A DNA stretch of 64,000 nt from Pseudoduganella danionis. GTDB lineage: Bacteria > Pseudomonadota > Gammaproteobacteria > Burkholderiales > Burkholderiaceae_D. Shown in pieces: positions 44,964-53,193 of the stretch. The stretch is taken from positions 188,028 to 252,027 of the forward strand of contig NZ_WNKW01000003.1 of assembly GCF_009720775.1 (NCBI RefSeq), in the 5' to 3' direction. The translations under genes were made by a program, and so were the position numbers. The notes below the pieces were generated by a model. It worked only from the letters and a program-made list of their open reading frames with translations. It had not been told where the DNA came from and searched no databases. Numbering within the stretch: position 1 is the first letter of the stretch; each line of letters begins with the position of its first letter.

Positions 44964-47816
44964 ATGAAGTCAGGTCTGTCAGTAGCTCTGTTCCGTCGCG
45001 CGGTGCTGGCCGCGCTTTTCACTGCCAGCTCGCTGGCGCTTGCCGCCACTGCTGCCGTTCCTGCTACTGCTGCGTTCAAGCTATCCGATCCCATACCCGT
45101 TGGCCCGCAAGTCATGCTGGGCAAACTGCCGAATGGTCTGACCTATTATGTGCAGAAAAACGCCAGACCGGAAAACCGGCTGGAACTGCGGCTGGTCGTG
45201 AAAGCTGGCTCCATGCAGGAAGACGAAGACCAGCAGGGCCTCGCGCACTTCCTCGAACACATGGCCTTTAACGGCTCCACCCATTTCAAACGCAACGAGC
45301 TGGTGTCCTATCTGCAGTCGGTGGGCGTGCAGTTCGGCGCCGATCTGAACGCCTCCACCAGCTTCAATGAAACCATCTACATCCTGCCGTTACCGAGCGA
45401 TAAGCCGGAAGTGGTGCAGCAGGGCTTTCAGGTACTGGAAGACTGGGCCCACGGCCTGTCGCTCAATGATGCCGATATCGACAGCGAACGCGGCATCGTG
45501 CTGGAAGAGCTACGCATGGGCAAAGGTGTGGATGACCGCGTGAACAAGGTGCTGCTGCCCAAGCTGTTCAATGGCTCGCTGTATGCCCAGCGCCTGCCCA
45601 TAGGTCAGGAGGCGGTGCTGAAGAACTTCAAATACGAAGCGATCCGCCGCTTCTACCGCGACTGGTATCGGCCCGATCTGATGGCCGTAGTGGTGGTGGG
45701 CGATATTGAACCGGCGCGCGCACGGGCACTGATAGAGCAGCATTTCGGCATGCTCAAAAATCCGCCCCATGCACGGCCGCACCAGTACGCCAAGATTGCG
45801 GCCCGCGTGAAGCCGGAAGAGGTGGTGTACACGGATAAGGAAATTGCCAACAACTCGGTGCTGATCCGCTATCCCGTGGTGCCGGCGCCGCAAGGCCGTA
45901 CGGTGGGCGACTACCGCCAGAAACTGCTGGAGAATATGGTCACGACGCTGCTGAATATGCGGCTGTACGAGCTGACCCAGCAGGCCAATCCGCCGTATCT
46001 GCAGGCGGGGGCGGGCATGAACGGTATCGTGCATGGCTACCGCTCCTTCAGCGCCGGTGCCTTGCTGGGCAAGGACGGCGTGCAGCCGGCGATTCAGGCC
46101 ATGCTGCAGGAAAGCCGGCGCGCGCGCCAGTTCGGCTTTAGCGAAGCGGAACTCGAGCGCGTTAAGAAAGGCATGCTGCGCAATTACGAGCGCCTGTATA
46201 ACGAGCGTGATAAATCCGATTCGGCCGTGTACGCGGCTGAGTTGATCCGCAATTTCCTCGAACAGGAAACCATACCCGGCATCGCCGCCGAATACCGCTA
46301 CGCTCAGGCCTTGATACCCGAGATCACGCTGGCCGACCTGAATGCCGTGGCACGCGCCCAGTTGCCTGATGGTGGCAGCAAACTGATGGTGTACACGGGC
46401 AGTGCCGGCAGTGGTAGCACGGCGCCCAAGGCGGGCGAGCTGCTGGCGCTGGCCGAGGCGGCCGAAAAGCGCAGCGTGGCAGCGCAGGAAGAGAAGCCGC
46501 TGGCGCGCCAGCTAATGGCGCAGCCGCCCAAGGCGGGCAGCATCGTCAGCGAAAGCCGCGACGATGTGCTGGGACTGACGCGGCTGGTACTGAGCAATGG
46601 CGTCAAGGTGGTGCTCAAACCGACCGACTTCAATAACGACCAGGTGATCCTGACAGGGCTGCGCTTTGGCGGCTGGTCGCTGTTTGCGGACGACGATCTG
46701 TTCAGCGCGCGTTATGCCAGCAGCATCGTCAGCCAGATGGGCGTGCAGGAATTCACCCCGGCCGATATCGTGAAGGTACTGGCCGGTAAGACGGCGGGCG
46801 CGGGCGCCAGCATCGCCGGTGTCAATGAAAGCGTGAACGGTGGCTCCGGCAGCGCCGATATCGAAAGCATGCTGCAGTTGGTACACCTGAACCTGACGGC
46901 GCCGCGCAAGGATGCGACCATCTTCGAGTCCTTTGTGGCCAGACAGCGCGAACTGGCGCGCAATAATCTGGCGCGGCCGGAAGCCGTGCTGGAAGATGCC
47001 GTGACGGCCACCTTGTATCCGCAGCAGCCACGCGTGCCGCGTGCGCCCAAGCCGGCCGACTTTGATCAGCTGCAGCTCGATAAGGTGCTGGGCCTGTACC
47101 AGAGCCGCCTGTCCAGCGCACGCGATTTCACCTTCTTCATGACGGGCAGTTTCACGGTCGAGCAGGTCAAGCCGCTGCTGGCGACCTATCTGGCCAGCCT
47201 GCCGGTGGACGAGGTGGCGGTGGCGTTCCGCGACGATGGCGTGCGGCCCGTGCGGGGCGTGGTCAAGCGGGAGGTGTATGCCGGTAGCGAACCGAAAAGC
47301 ACGATCTCGCTGACCTTTACGGGCGAGGCGCAGTTTTCGCTGCGCGAACGCATGCGGCTGCAGGCGCTGATTGAGGTCATGAACATCAAGCTGATCGAAG
47401 TGCTGCGCGAAAAAATGGGCGTGATGTATAGCGGCGGCTTGCGCGGCAATATGGAACGGCTGCCGTATCCCCATTTCACGGTGACGGCGACGCTGCCCTG
47501 TGCGCCGGAAAATGTCGACAAGGTGCTGGCGGCCGTGTTTGCGGAAATTGCCACCATCGCGGACCAGGGCGTGGAAGAAGCCGACCTGCAGAAGGTCAAA
47601 GCAGCGTGGATGAAGAACTACCGCAAAGGCTTGCGCGAGAATGGCTACTGGATGGCCGTGCTGATGAATGCCTATTTCAATCAGGGCGATCCGGCCGATG
47701 TGCTGACCTATCCGCAGCGCGTGGAGGCCTTGACAGCGGCTGAGCTGAAGGACAGTGCACGCAGCTATCTGAACCTGCAAAACTATGTGCAGGTGGTGCT
47801 GTATCCGCAGAAGTAG
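44964..47816 (+). CDS. Periplasmic M16 insulinase-family zinc protease
   Basis: A 950-residue two-half M16 protease of the PqqL/insulinase type. It has an N-terminal signal peptide ending at about TAAVPATA. The inverted zinc motif is in GLAHFLEHMAFNGS (HxxEH), with the downstream Glu in SERGIVLEELRMG. Four M16 modules are expected from the length. The second half starts with GLTRLVLSNGVKVVLKPTDF and contains FFMTGSFTVEQVKPLLATYLASLP and FTGEAQFSLRERMRLQAL, but no second zinc motif, as normal. The ATG at 44964 is preceded by a 129-base divergent region shared with yciH. Substrate unknown, likely periplasmic peptides. Confidence 0.93.
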   Translation: MKSGLSVALFRRAVLAALFTASSLALAATAAVPATAAFKLSDPIPVGPQVMLGKLPNGLTYYVQKNARPENRLELRLVVKAGSMQEDEDQQGLAHFLEHMAFNGSTHFKRNELVSYLQSVGVQFGADLNASTSFNETIYILPLPSDKPEVVQQGFQVLEDWAHGLSLNDADIDSERGIVLEELRMGKGVDDRVNKVLLPKLFNGSLYAQRLPIGQEAVLKNFKYEAIRRFYRDWYRPDLMAVVVVGDIEPARARALIEQHFGMLKNPPHARPHQYAKIAARVKPEEVVYTDKEIANNSVLIRYPVVPAPQGRTVGDYRQKLLENMVTTLLNMRLYELTQQANPPYLQAGAGMNGIVHGYRSFSAGALLGKDGVQPAIQAMLQESRRARQFGFSEAELERVKKGMLRNYERLYNERDKSDSAVYAAELIRNFLEQETIPGIAAEYRYAQALIPEITLADLNAVARAQLPDGGSKLMVYTGSAGSGSTAPKAGELLALAEAAEKRSVAAQEEKPLARQLMAQPPKAGSIVSESRDDVLGLTRLVLSNGVKVVLKPTDFNNDQVILTGLRFGGWSLFADDDLFSARYASSIVSQMGVQEFTPADIVKVLAGKTAGAGASIAGVNESVNGGSGSADIESMLQLVHLNLTAPRKDATIFESFVARQRELARNNLARPEAVLEDAVTATLYPQQPRVPRAPKPADFDQLQLDKVLGLYQSRLSSARDFTFFMTGSFTVEQVKPLLATYLASLPVDEVAVAFRDDGVRPVRGVVKREVYAGSEPKSTISLTFTGEAQFSLRERMRLQALIEVMNIKLIEVLREKMGVMYSGGLRGNMERLPYPHFTVTATLPCAPENVDKVLAAVFAEIATIADQGVEEADLQKVKAAWMKNYRKGLRENGYWMAVLMNAYFNQGDPADVLTYPQRVEALTAAELKDSARSYLNLQNYVQVVLYPQK

Positions 47817-47886
47817 GGGGACGGTCAGTGGCCTGTTACACTGGCGCTTTATTTAAGCATTACCCACAGCGTAACGGAGGATGAGC

Positions 47887-48087
47887 ATGGCAAAGAAGAA
47901 GGAAGAACTGGATCCGGAAACGCTGGAACTGATTCAATGGTGTATCGAGGTAGAAGGTTTTCTGGTGAAGGGCGGCGCCACGCAGGCGCAGGCGCAGGAG
48001 CATATCGAAGAGCAGGTCGAGTGGTTCACTGATCTGTTCTACGATGGTCTGTCGCCCGAAGAGGCGGCCAAGGAAGCGCTGGCCTGA
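47887..48087 (+). CDS. Small acidic conserved-type hypothetical protein
   Basis: A 66-residue protein, MAKKKEELDPETLELI onward, strongly acidic and helical (WCIEVEGFLVKGGATQAQAQEHIEEQVEWFTDLFYDGLSPEEAAKEALA in three likely helices). A perfect GGAGG at 47876-47880 ends 6 bases before this ATG, which fixes the start; the ATG at 47881 abuts it. No signal peptide or metal site is seen. I do not recognise a characterised family. It lies between the M16 protease and an SRPBCC protein on the same strand and may be co-transcribed with the latter (47-base gap). Confidence 0.78.
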   Translation: MAKKKEELDPETLELIQWCIEVEGFLVKGGATQAQAQEHIEEQVEWFTDLFYDGLSPEEAAKEALA

Positions 48088-48134
48088 GTGAACCGGGCGC
48101 GGTCGCGTCCTGATTTCCATGGGAGGAAGGACTT

Positions 48135-48662
48135 ATGCTGAAGAAGATAGGGTTAGGCGCGCTGCTGCTGATCGCCATCATACTGGGCATGGCGACCGTA
48201 CAGCCGACCACATTCCGCGTGCAGCGCCAGATCGATATCAAGGCACCGGCCGAGCGCATCCAGCCGCTGATTAGCGACTTCCACCACTGGACCCAGTGGT
48301 CACCATGGGAAAAGCTCGATCCTGCCATGAAGCGTACCTACAGCGGTGCCACCGAAGATCTGGGCGCCGTGTATGCGTGGGAGGGCGATGACAAGGTGGG
48401 CGCCGGCCGCATGGAAATCACGGGACTGAAAGCACCCGAACTGGTGCAGATCAAACTCGATTTCATCAAGCCGTTTGCCTCGGCCTGCCAGACGGAATTT
48501 GCGCTGGCCAGCAAAGGCGAGATGACCAGCGTGGTGTGGACCATGACAGGGCCGGCCGATTTCACCACCCGCCTGATGGGCCTATTCGTCAGCATGGACA
48601 AGATGATAGGCAAGGACTTCGAGGCCGGTCTCGCCAATCTCAAGGAAGTGGCGGAGAAATAG
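48135..48662 (+). CDS. SRPBCC/polyketide-cyclase-like protein
   Basis: A 175-residue protein with an N-terminal hydrophobic anchor (LGALLLIAIILGMA) followed by an SRPBCC (START/Bet v1-like) domain: FRVQRQIDIKAPAERIQPLISDFHHWTQWSPWEKLDP in pieces, typical of the polyketide cyclase/dehydrase 2 subgroup. The end, MGLFVSMDKMIGKDFEAGLANLKEVAE, is the usual C-terminal helix. A GGGAGGA site precedes the ATG. These proteins bind hydrophobic ligands; none can be named. Its stop lies 3 bases from the convergent AraC-family gene. Confidence 0.88.
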   Translation: MLKKIGLGALLLIAIILGMATVQPTTFRVQRQIDIKAPAERIQPLISDFHHWTQWSPWEKLDPAMKRTYSGATEDLGAVYAWEGDDKVGAGRMEITGLKAPELVQIKLDFIKPFASACQTEFALASKGEMTSVVWTMTGPADFTTRLMGLFVSMDKMIGKDFEAGLANLKEVAEK

Positions 48663-48665
48663 GCG

Positions 48666-49694
48666 CTACGGCTGCTCTAGCCGATAGGCGCCAGGATTCA
48701 CGCCGGCCCATTCGCGGAAGGCGTGATTGAAGGCGCTCTGCTCCTGATAGCCGAGCAGGAAGGCGATATCGACCAGACTCAGTTCCGGCCGGCGCAGATA
48801 ATCGCGCGCCAGCGCAAAGCGGGCCTGATCAAGCACCTGCTGGAACGACGATCCCGCTTCACTGAGTTTGCGCTGCAGGGTACGTGGCGATAGCGCCAGT
48901 TCCTCGGCGATGGTGGCCAGCCTGACCTGTCCGTGCGCCAGACTGCGCACGATGGCTGCATGCACTTGCTGGCTGATGGCCGGCGTTTGCGCGGCGCGTT
49001 GGCGCAGCAGCTGTTCCGCGTGCTGCTGCAGCACGGGGTAGAGGCTCACATCGGCATTTGGTACGGGCCAGTCCAGCATGGCCGCATCGAAGCGGGCGCA
49101 GTTGGCGCCCGCATTAAAACTGGGCATGGCGCCCAGCACCCGCACATATTCCTCGCGCAGTTCCGGCGGCCCGCCATCATGGGTCAGGCTCAGTTGCGCC
49201 GGCGGCAGCGCACTGCCAGCCAGCCAGTTGCCAAACACCCGTATGCCGGCGAACACGCTATCGGCCAGATGGCGCTGCGTGGCCGCATAGTTGCTATGCC
49301 AGTGGTAGCTGGCCACACCATCCTGCACGGTAATGGCCGAGCGGCCCAGATCGTGGGCCAGTTGTTCGTAGCGCATGGTCTGTTCCAGCGCCATGCCGAA
49401 ATCGCGGCAGCTCAGCAGAATCAGGCCGTACACGCTATACGTTCCCAGTTTGACGCATTCGCCCACGTGCAGGCCGAAGTGCGGATCCTGCGCCAATTGC
49501 GCGCCCAGCTCCAGCAGCCGCACATACAGGTCGGCCGGTAGGCTGTCCGGCAGCGGCGCCAGACTGCCCGCATCCAGACCGGCGGCCTGTTCCAGCGCGG
49601 CTGGCGTTACGCCACGGGCTGCGGCGGCATCGAGCAGGGGTTGCAGATAGGAGCCTGCCACGCGCCGGGCGTGCTCAGGGTGCGGGCTTGGCAT
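48666..49694 (-). CDS. AraC-family regulator with Arabinose_bd-like sensor domain
   Basis: A 342-residue transcription factor. The N-terminal 200 residues match the Arabinose_bd (PF12625-type) sensor fold (LLDAAAARGVTPAALEQAAGLD, DPHFGLHVGE, LGTYSVYGLILLSCRDFGMAL). The C-terminus has the AraC double HTH: VRLATIAEELALSPRTLQRKL and LSLVDIAFLLGYQEQSAFNHAFREWAGVNPGAYR in order. It is divergent from the flavoprotein/GlpD/FGGY operon, with a 122-base intergenic region, and is most likely its regulator. Direct TGTCAT repeats (49711 and 49756) in that region are candidate sites. Confidence 0.92.
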   Translation of the reverse strand: MPSPHPEHARRVAGSYLQPLLDAAAARGVTPAALEQAAGLDAGSLAPLPDSLPADLYVRLLELGAQLAQDPHFGLHVGECVKLGTYSVYGLILLSCRDFGMALEQTMRYEQLAHDLGRSAITVQDGVASYHWHSNYAATQRHLADSVFAGIRVFGNWLAGSALPPAQLSLTHDGGPPELREEYVRVLGAMPSFNAGANCARFDAAMLDWPVPNADVSLYPVLQQHAEQLLRQRAAQTPAISQQVHAAIVRSLAHGQVRLATIAEELALSPRTLQRKLSEAGSSFQQVLDQARFALARDYLRRPELSLVDIAFLLGYQEQSAFNHAFREWAGVNPGAYRLEQP

Positions 49695-49710
49695 AATCGA
49701 ACAAGGTGGT

Positions 49711-49761
49711 TGTCATGAAAGCGCAATACCGGTATGCCGGCTTCTTTTATTCTCGTGTCAT
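49711..49761. promoter_or_regulatory. Candidate AraC-regulator direct repeats
   Basis: TGTCATGAAAGC (49711-49722) and TGTCATTCAAAC (49756-49767) match at 9 of 12 positions in the same orientation, 45 bases apart, about four helical turns. They lie in the 122-base region between the divergent araC-type gene and its probable target operon. This is inference only. Confidence 0.35.
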
Positions 49762-49816
49762 TCAAACTAGGCGCGCCCCAGTATAGCAAGCGCGCCGCTA
49801 CGCTGACAGGAAAACA

Positions 49817-51421
49817 ATGAGACGCTGGAATGGATGGGGAGACGAGGCAGTGGAGTTTGCGCTGCATGATGAGGCGCTGGCATTTCTGGCACAGCGCATC
49901 GGTGCTGGCACGCCGGTACAGGATGCCACGCTGGAGCAGGCCTGCGCCCGCATCACGCCCAGCCGCCTGCCGCCTGACGCCAGTGTCGCTGGCCTGATAC
50001 AAACGGAGGCGGAAGTCCGCCTGCGCAATGCACTGGGCCAGAGCCTGCCGGACTGGCTGCGCCTGCGCTATGGCGTGATCGAGACGGCGCCTGACGGCGT
50101 GGCCTATCCCGAAAGCGGCGACGAGGTGCGCACTTTGCTGGCCTATGCGCAGCGCCATAACGTGGCGCTGATACCACAGGGCGGCGGCACCAGCGTGGTC
50201 GGCCATCTGACGGCGCCGGCCGGAGCCCAGCCCGTGCTGACCGTGAACCTGAGCCGTTTGCGCCAGCTGCATTATCTCGATACGGAAGCCCAGCTGGCCA
50301 CCTTCGGCGCCGGCGTGCTGGGGCCTGATCTGGAAGCGCAGTTGCGCGCGCGCGGCTACACGCTGGGCCACTTCCCCCAGTCCTTCGAATATTCTTCGCT
50401 GGGCGGCTGGGTGGTGACGCGTTCGTCCGGCCAGCAATCGCTGCGCTATGGCCGTATCGAGCAGCTGTTCCGCGGTGGCGTGGTGGAGACGCCGGCCGGC
50501 ACACTGCGGGTGCAGACTTTCCCCGCATCGGCCGCTGGTACGGATCTGCGTGAACTGGTACTCGGTTCGGAAGGGCGCATGGGCGTGCTGACGGAAGCCA
50601 CCGTGCGGGTGACGGCGCTGCCTGAGTACGAAGCCTTCCATGCCGTGTTCTTCCCCGACTGGCAGGCAGCCGAAACGGCCGTGCGCCTGCTGGCACAGGC
50701 TGGGCTGAGCCTGTCCATGCTGCGCCTATCGAATCCGCTGGAGACCACCACCATGCTGGCGCTGGCGGGCCACCAGCGCCTGATCGGCATGCTGGAGAGC
50801 TATCTGGCGCTGCGCGGCTGCAAGCAGCAGAAATGCATGCTGATGCTGGGCGTGAGCGGACAGAAGCGGACTGCCAAGACGGCTTTGCGGGCAGCGCTGG
50901 AAATCACGGCGCCGCTGGGCGGCGTGCATGTCGGCCGCTATATGGGCGAGAAATGGAAGCAGAACCGCTTCCGCAATGTCTATCTGCGCAACGCTGCGTG
51001 GCAGCACGGCTACGCCATCGATACGGTGGAAACGGCGGTGGACTGGACGCGCGTGGGCAGCATGATGCGGACAGTGGAGGCGGCAGCGACGGCGGCACTG
51101 GCCGAGTATGGCGAACGGGTACATACCTACACCCATCTGTCGCACCTGTATGCGCAGGGCGCCAGCGTGTACACCACCTTCGTGTTCCGGCTGGCAGGCG
51201 ACTATGAGCAGGATCTGGCGCGCTGGCGTACGCTCAAGCATGCGGTCAGCACTGCCATCGTGTCGCAAGGCGGTACCATCAGCCATCAGCACGGCGTGGG
51301 CACCGATCATGCGCCCTATCTGGCCGCTGAAAAGGGCGAGTTGGGGCTGTCGGCTATGCAGGCGTTGTTCAGCCACTTCGATCCGCAGCAGATCATGAAT
51401 CCCGGGAAGCTGCTGCCATGA
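49817..51421 (+). CDS. FAD-binding oxidase related to alkyl-dihydroxyacetonephosphate synthase
   Basis: A 534-residue VAO/PCMH-fold flavoprotein. The FAD-binding region has VALIPQGGGTSVVGHL and GHFPQSFEYSSLGGWVVTRSSGQQSLRYG. The latter closely parallels the alkyl-DHAP synthase (AGPS) signature E-x-S-x-x-GGW-x-x-T-R-x-SG. The C-terminal catalytic segment is GGTISHQHGVGTDHAPYL, where eukaryotic AGPS has a His-His-His motif; the middle His is Gln here. YTHLSHLYAQGASVYTTFVF carries the probable active-site Tyr. AGPS swaps the acyl group of acyl-DHAP for a fatty alcohol. The gene overlaps a GlpD-like gene by ATGA and an FGGY kinase follows, so glycerol-phosphate chemistry is likely. The exact substrate is unknown; direction of the reaction is open. 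Confidence 0.88.
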   Translation: MRRWNGWGDEAVEFALHDEALAFLAQRIGAGTPVQDATLEQACARITPSRLPPDASVAGLIQTEAEVRLRNALGQSLPDWLRLRYGVIETAPDGVAYPESGDEVRTLLAYAQRHNVALIPQGGGTSVVGHLTAPAGAQPVLTVNLSRLRQLHYLDTEAQLATFGAGVLGPDLEAQLRARGYTLGHFPQSFEYSSLGGWVVTRSSGQQSLRYGRIEQLFRGGVVETPAGTLRVQTFPASAAGTDLRELVLGSEGRMGVLTEATVRVTALPEYEAFHAVFFPDWQAAETAVRLLAQAGLSLSMLRLSNPLETTTMLALAGHQRLIGMLESYLALRGCKQQKCMLMLGVSGQKRTAKTALRAALEITAPLGGVHVGRYMGEKWKQNRFRNVYLRNAAWQHGYAIDTVETAVDWTRVGSMMRTVEAAATAALAEYGERVHTYTHLSHLYAQGASVYTTFVFRLAGDYEQDLARWRTLKHAVSTAIVSQGGTISHQHGVGTDHAPYLAAEKGELGLSAMQALFSHFDPQQIMNPGKLLP

Positions 51422-53130
51422 GCGCCGTCTGGAGCCGGGGCGGACGGACAGCATTGCCTGCCTTGCTGGCGCAGCCGTGGGACGTGATCGTGATTGGCGG
51501 CGGCATTACCGGCGCCGGCATCCTGCTGGAAGCGGCGCGGCGCGGCCTGAAGGCGCTGCTGCTGGAACAGCGCGATTTCGCCTGGGGTACTTCCAGCCGT
51601 TCTTCCAAACTGGTGCACGGCGGCTTGCGCTATCTGAAGGAAGGCCAGTTGGGCCTGACGCGCGAATCCGTACATGAACGCGAACATTTGCTGCAGCAGG
51701 CCGCGGGGCTGGTGGAGCCGCAGAGTTTCGCCTTCGGCCATTATGCGGGACGCAAGCCGGGCAAGCTGATGTTCCTGCTAGGGCTGGCCATGTATGACCG
51801 GCTGGCCGGCCAGCGCAGCCGCCATTATTACGAACGTGAGGAGTTTGCCGCGCTGGCGCCTAATGTCTCGACGCAGGGGCTGCTGGGCGGCATGGTCTAC
51901 ACCGATGCCAAGACCGACGATGCGCGGCTGGTGCTGCGCGTGTTGCAGGAAGCGCAGGCGCATGGTGGGGTAGCACTCAATTATATGGCGGTGCAGGGTT
52001 TGCTGCGTGACGGTGAGCAGGAGGGCGGGCAGGGCGAAGGGCAGGGCAGCGGACAAATAAGCGGAAAAGTCTGTGGCGTGCTGGTGCGCGACATGCAGAG
52101 CGATATGCCGCAGGCGGCGCCTTACGCTGTGCGCGCCCGTGTGGTCATCAGCGCAACGGGCGCCTGGGCTGACGGCCTGCGTCTGCAGGCCGGCAAGATG
52201 GCCGCACATTCCGCCACAGCGGGGCAGCAGGCTGGTGTCGCCGCAATGGCAGCGCCGGCAGCACTCAAGCCCAGACTACGGCCTTTGCGCGGCAGCCATC
52301 TGGTGCTGCCGGCATGGCGGCTGCCGCTGGCGCAGGCCATCAGCCTGATGCATCCGTATGATGGCCGCCCCGTGTTTGCCTTTCCATGGGAAGGCGTAAC
52401 GCTGGTGGGCACCACCGACGTTGATCATAAAGACGACATGGCGCACGACGCCAGCATCACGCGTGACGAAGTGGCCTATCTGATGGCCGTGCTGCACGAC
52501 CAGTTCCCGCAACTGGCGCTGAGCGAACGCGATGTGATCGCGACCTATGCGGGCGTGCGGCCCGTGATCGATACGGGCAAGGCCGACCCGTCCAAGGAAG
52601 GCCGCGACCACGCGCTGTGGCTGGAGCATGGCCTGCTGACGGTCACGGGCGGCAAGCTGACCACTTTCCGCGTGATCGCGCTCGATGCCTTGCGCCGCGT
52701 CGCCAGCCTGCTGCCGGACTGGCAGGCCGATCTCGCGCCGCGTCCCGTATTCGACGCTGCACCGGCTCCGCTGCCGCATGCGCCGCAACTGCCGGCCGGG
52801 ATGGCGCACAAGCTGCAGGGCCGCTACGGCGCGCTGACGGCGCAAGTGCTGGCGGCTGCGCAGCACGGCGAACTGGAACTGATAGGCGGCACGGAAACCT
52901 GCTGGGTGCAGCTACGCTGGGCGGCGCGCTGCGAAGCGGTGCAGCGGCTGGAAGATCTGCTGTTGCGCCGTAGCCGCATCGGCCTGCAATTGCGTCAGGG
53001 CGGACTGGCCATCATGGCGCGCATTCGCGCCATCTGCCAGCCGGAACTGGGCTGGAGCGATCAGCGCTGGGATGCCGAACAGGCCGCCTATGTGGCATTA
53101 TGGAACAAGCACTACAGCCTGCCCGCATAA
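51418..53130 (+). CDS. glpD: GlpD-like FAD glycerol-3-phosphate dehydrogenase
   Basis: A 570-residue flavoprotein. The Rossmann motif is DVIVIGGGITGAGILLEAARRG, followed by the GlpD signatures FAWGTSSRSSKLVHGGLRYLKEG and later PLRGSHLVLP, PVFAFPWEGVTLVGTTD and YAGVRPVID. LLTVTGGKLTTFRVIA and a C-terminal helical domain complete it. A Gly/Gln-rich stretch (EQEGGQGEGQGSGQ, about residues 200-213) and an Ala-rich loop are inserted relative to E. coli GlpD. It would oxidise sn-glycerol-3-phosphate, or an alkylated form, to the DHAP level and pass electrons to quinone at the membrane. It is coupled to the AGPS-like gene (ATGA), and the FGGY kinase starts 63 bases later. Confidence 0.9.
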   Translation: MSAVWSRGGRTALPALLAQPWDVIVIGGGITGAGILLEAARRGLKALLLEQRDFAWGTSSRSSKLVHGGLRYLKEGQLGLTRESVHEREHLLQQAAGLVEPQSFAFGHYAGRKPGKLMFLLGLAMYDRLAGQRSRHYYEREEFAALAPNVSTQGLLGGMVYTDAKTDDARLVLRVLQEAQAHGGVALNYMAVQGLLRDGEQEGGQGEGQGSGQISGKVCGVLVRDMQSDMPQAAPYAVRARVVISATGAWADGLRLQAGKMAAHSATAGQQAGVAAMAAPAALKPRLRPLRGSHLVLPAWRLPLAQAISLMHPYDGRPVFAFPWEGVTLVGTTDVDHKDDMAHDASITRDEVAYLMAVLHDQFPQLALSERDVIATYAGVRPVIDTGKADPSKEGRDHALWLEHGLLTVTGGKLTTFRVIALDALRRVASLLPDWQADLAPRPVFDAAPAPLPHAPQLPAGMAHKLQGRYGALTAQVLAAAQHGELELIGGTETCWVQLRWAARCEAVQRLEDLLLRRSRIGLQLRQGGLAIMARIRAICQPELGWSDQRWDAEQAAYVALWNKHYSLPA

Positions 53131-53193
53131 GCACGGGCCGGTCAAAAAAGCAGAAGAACGACAATAAAAACGGGAAGAGCGAGACAGAGCACC

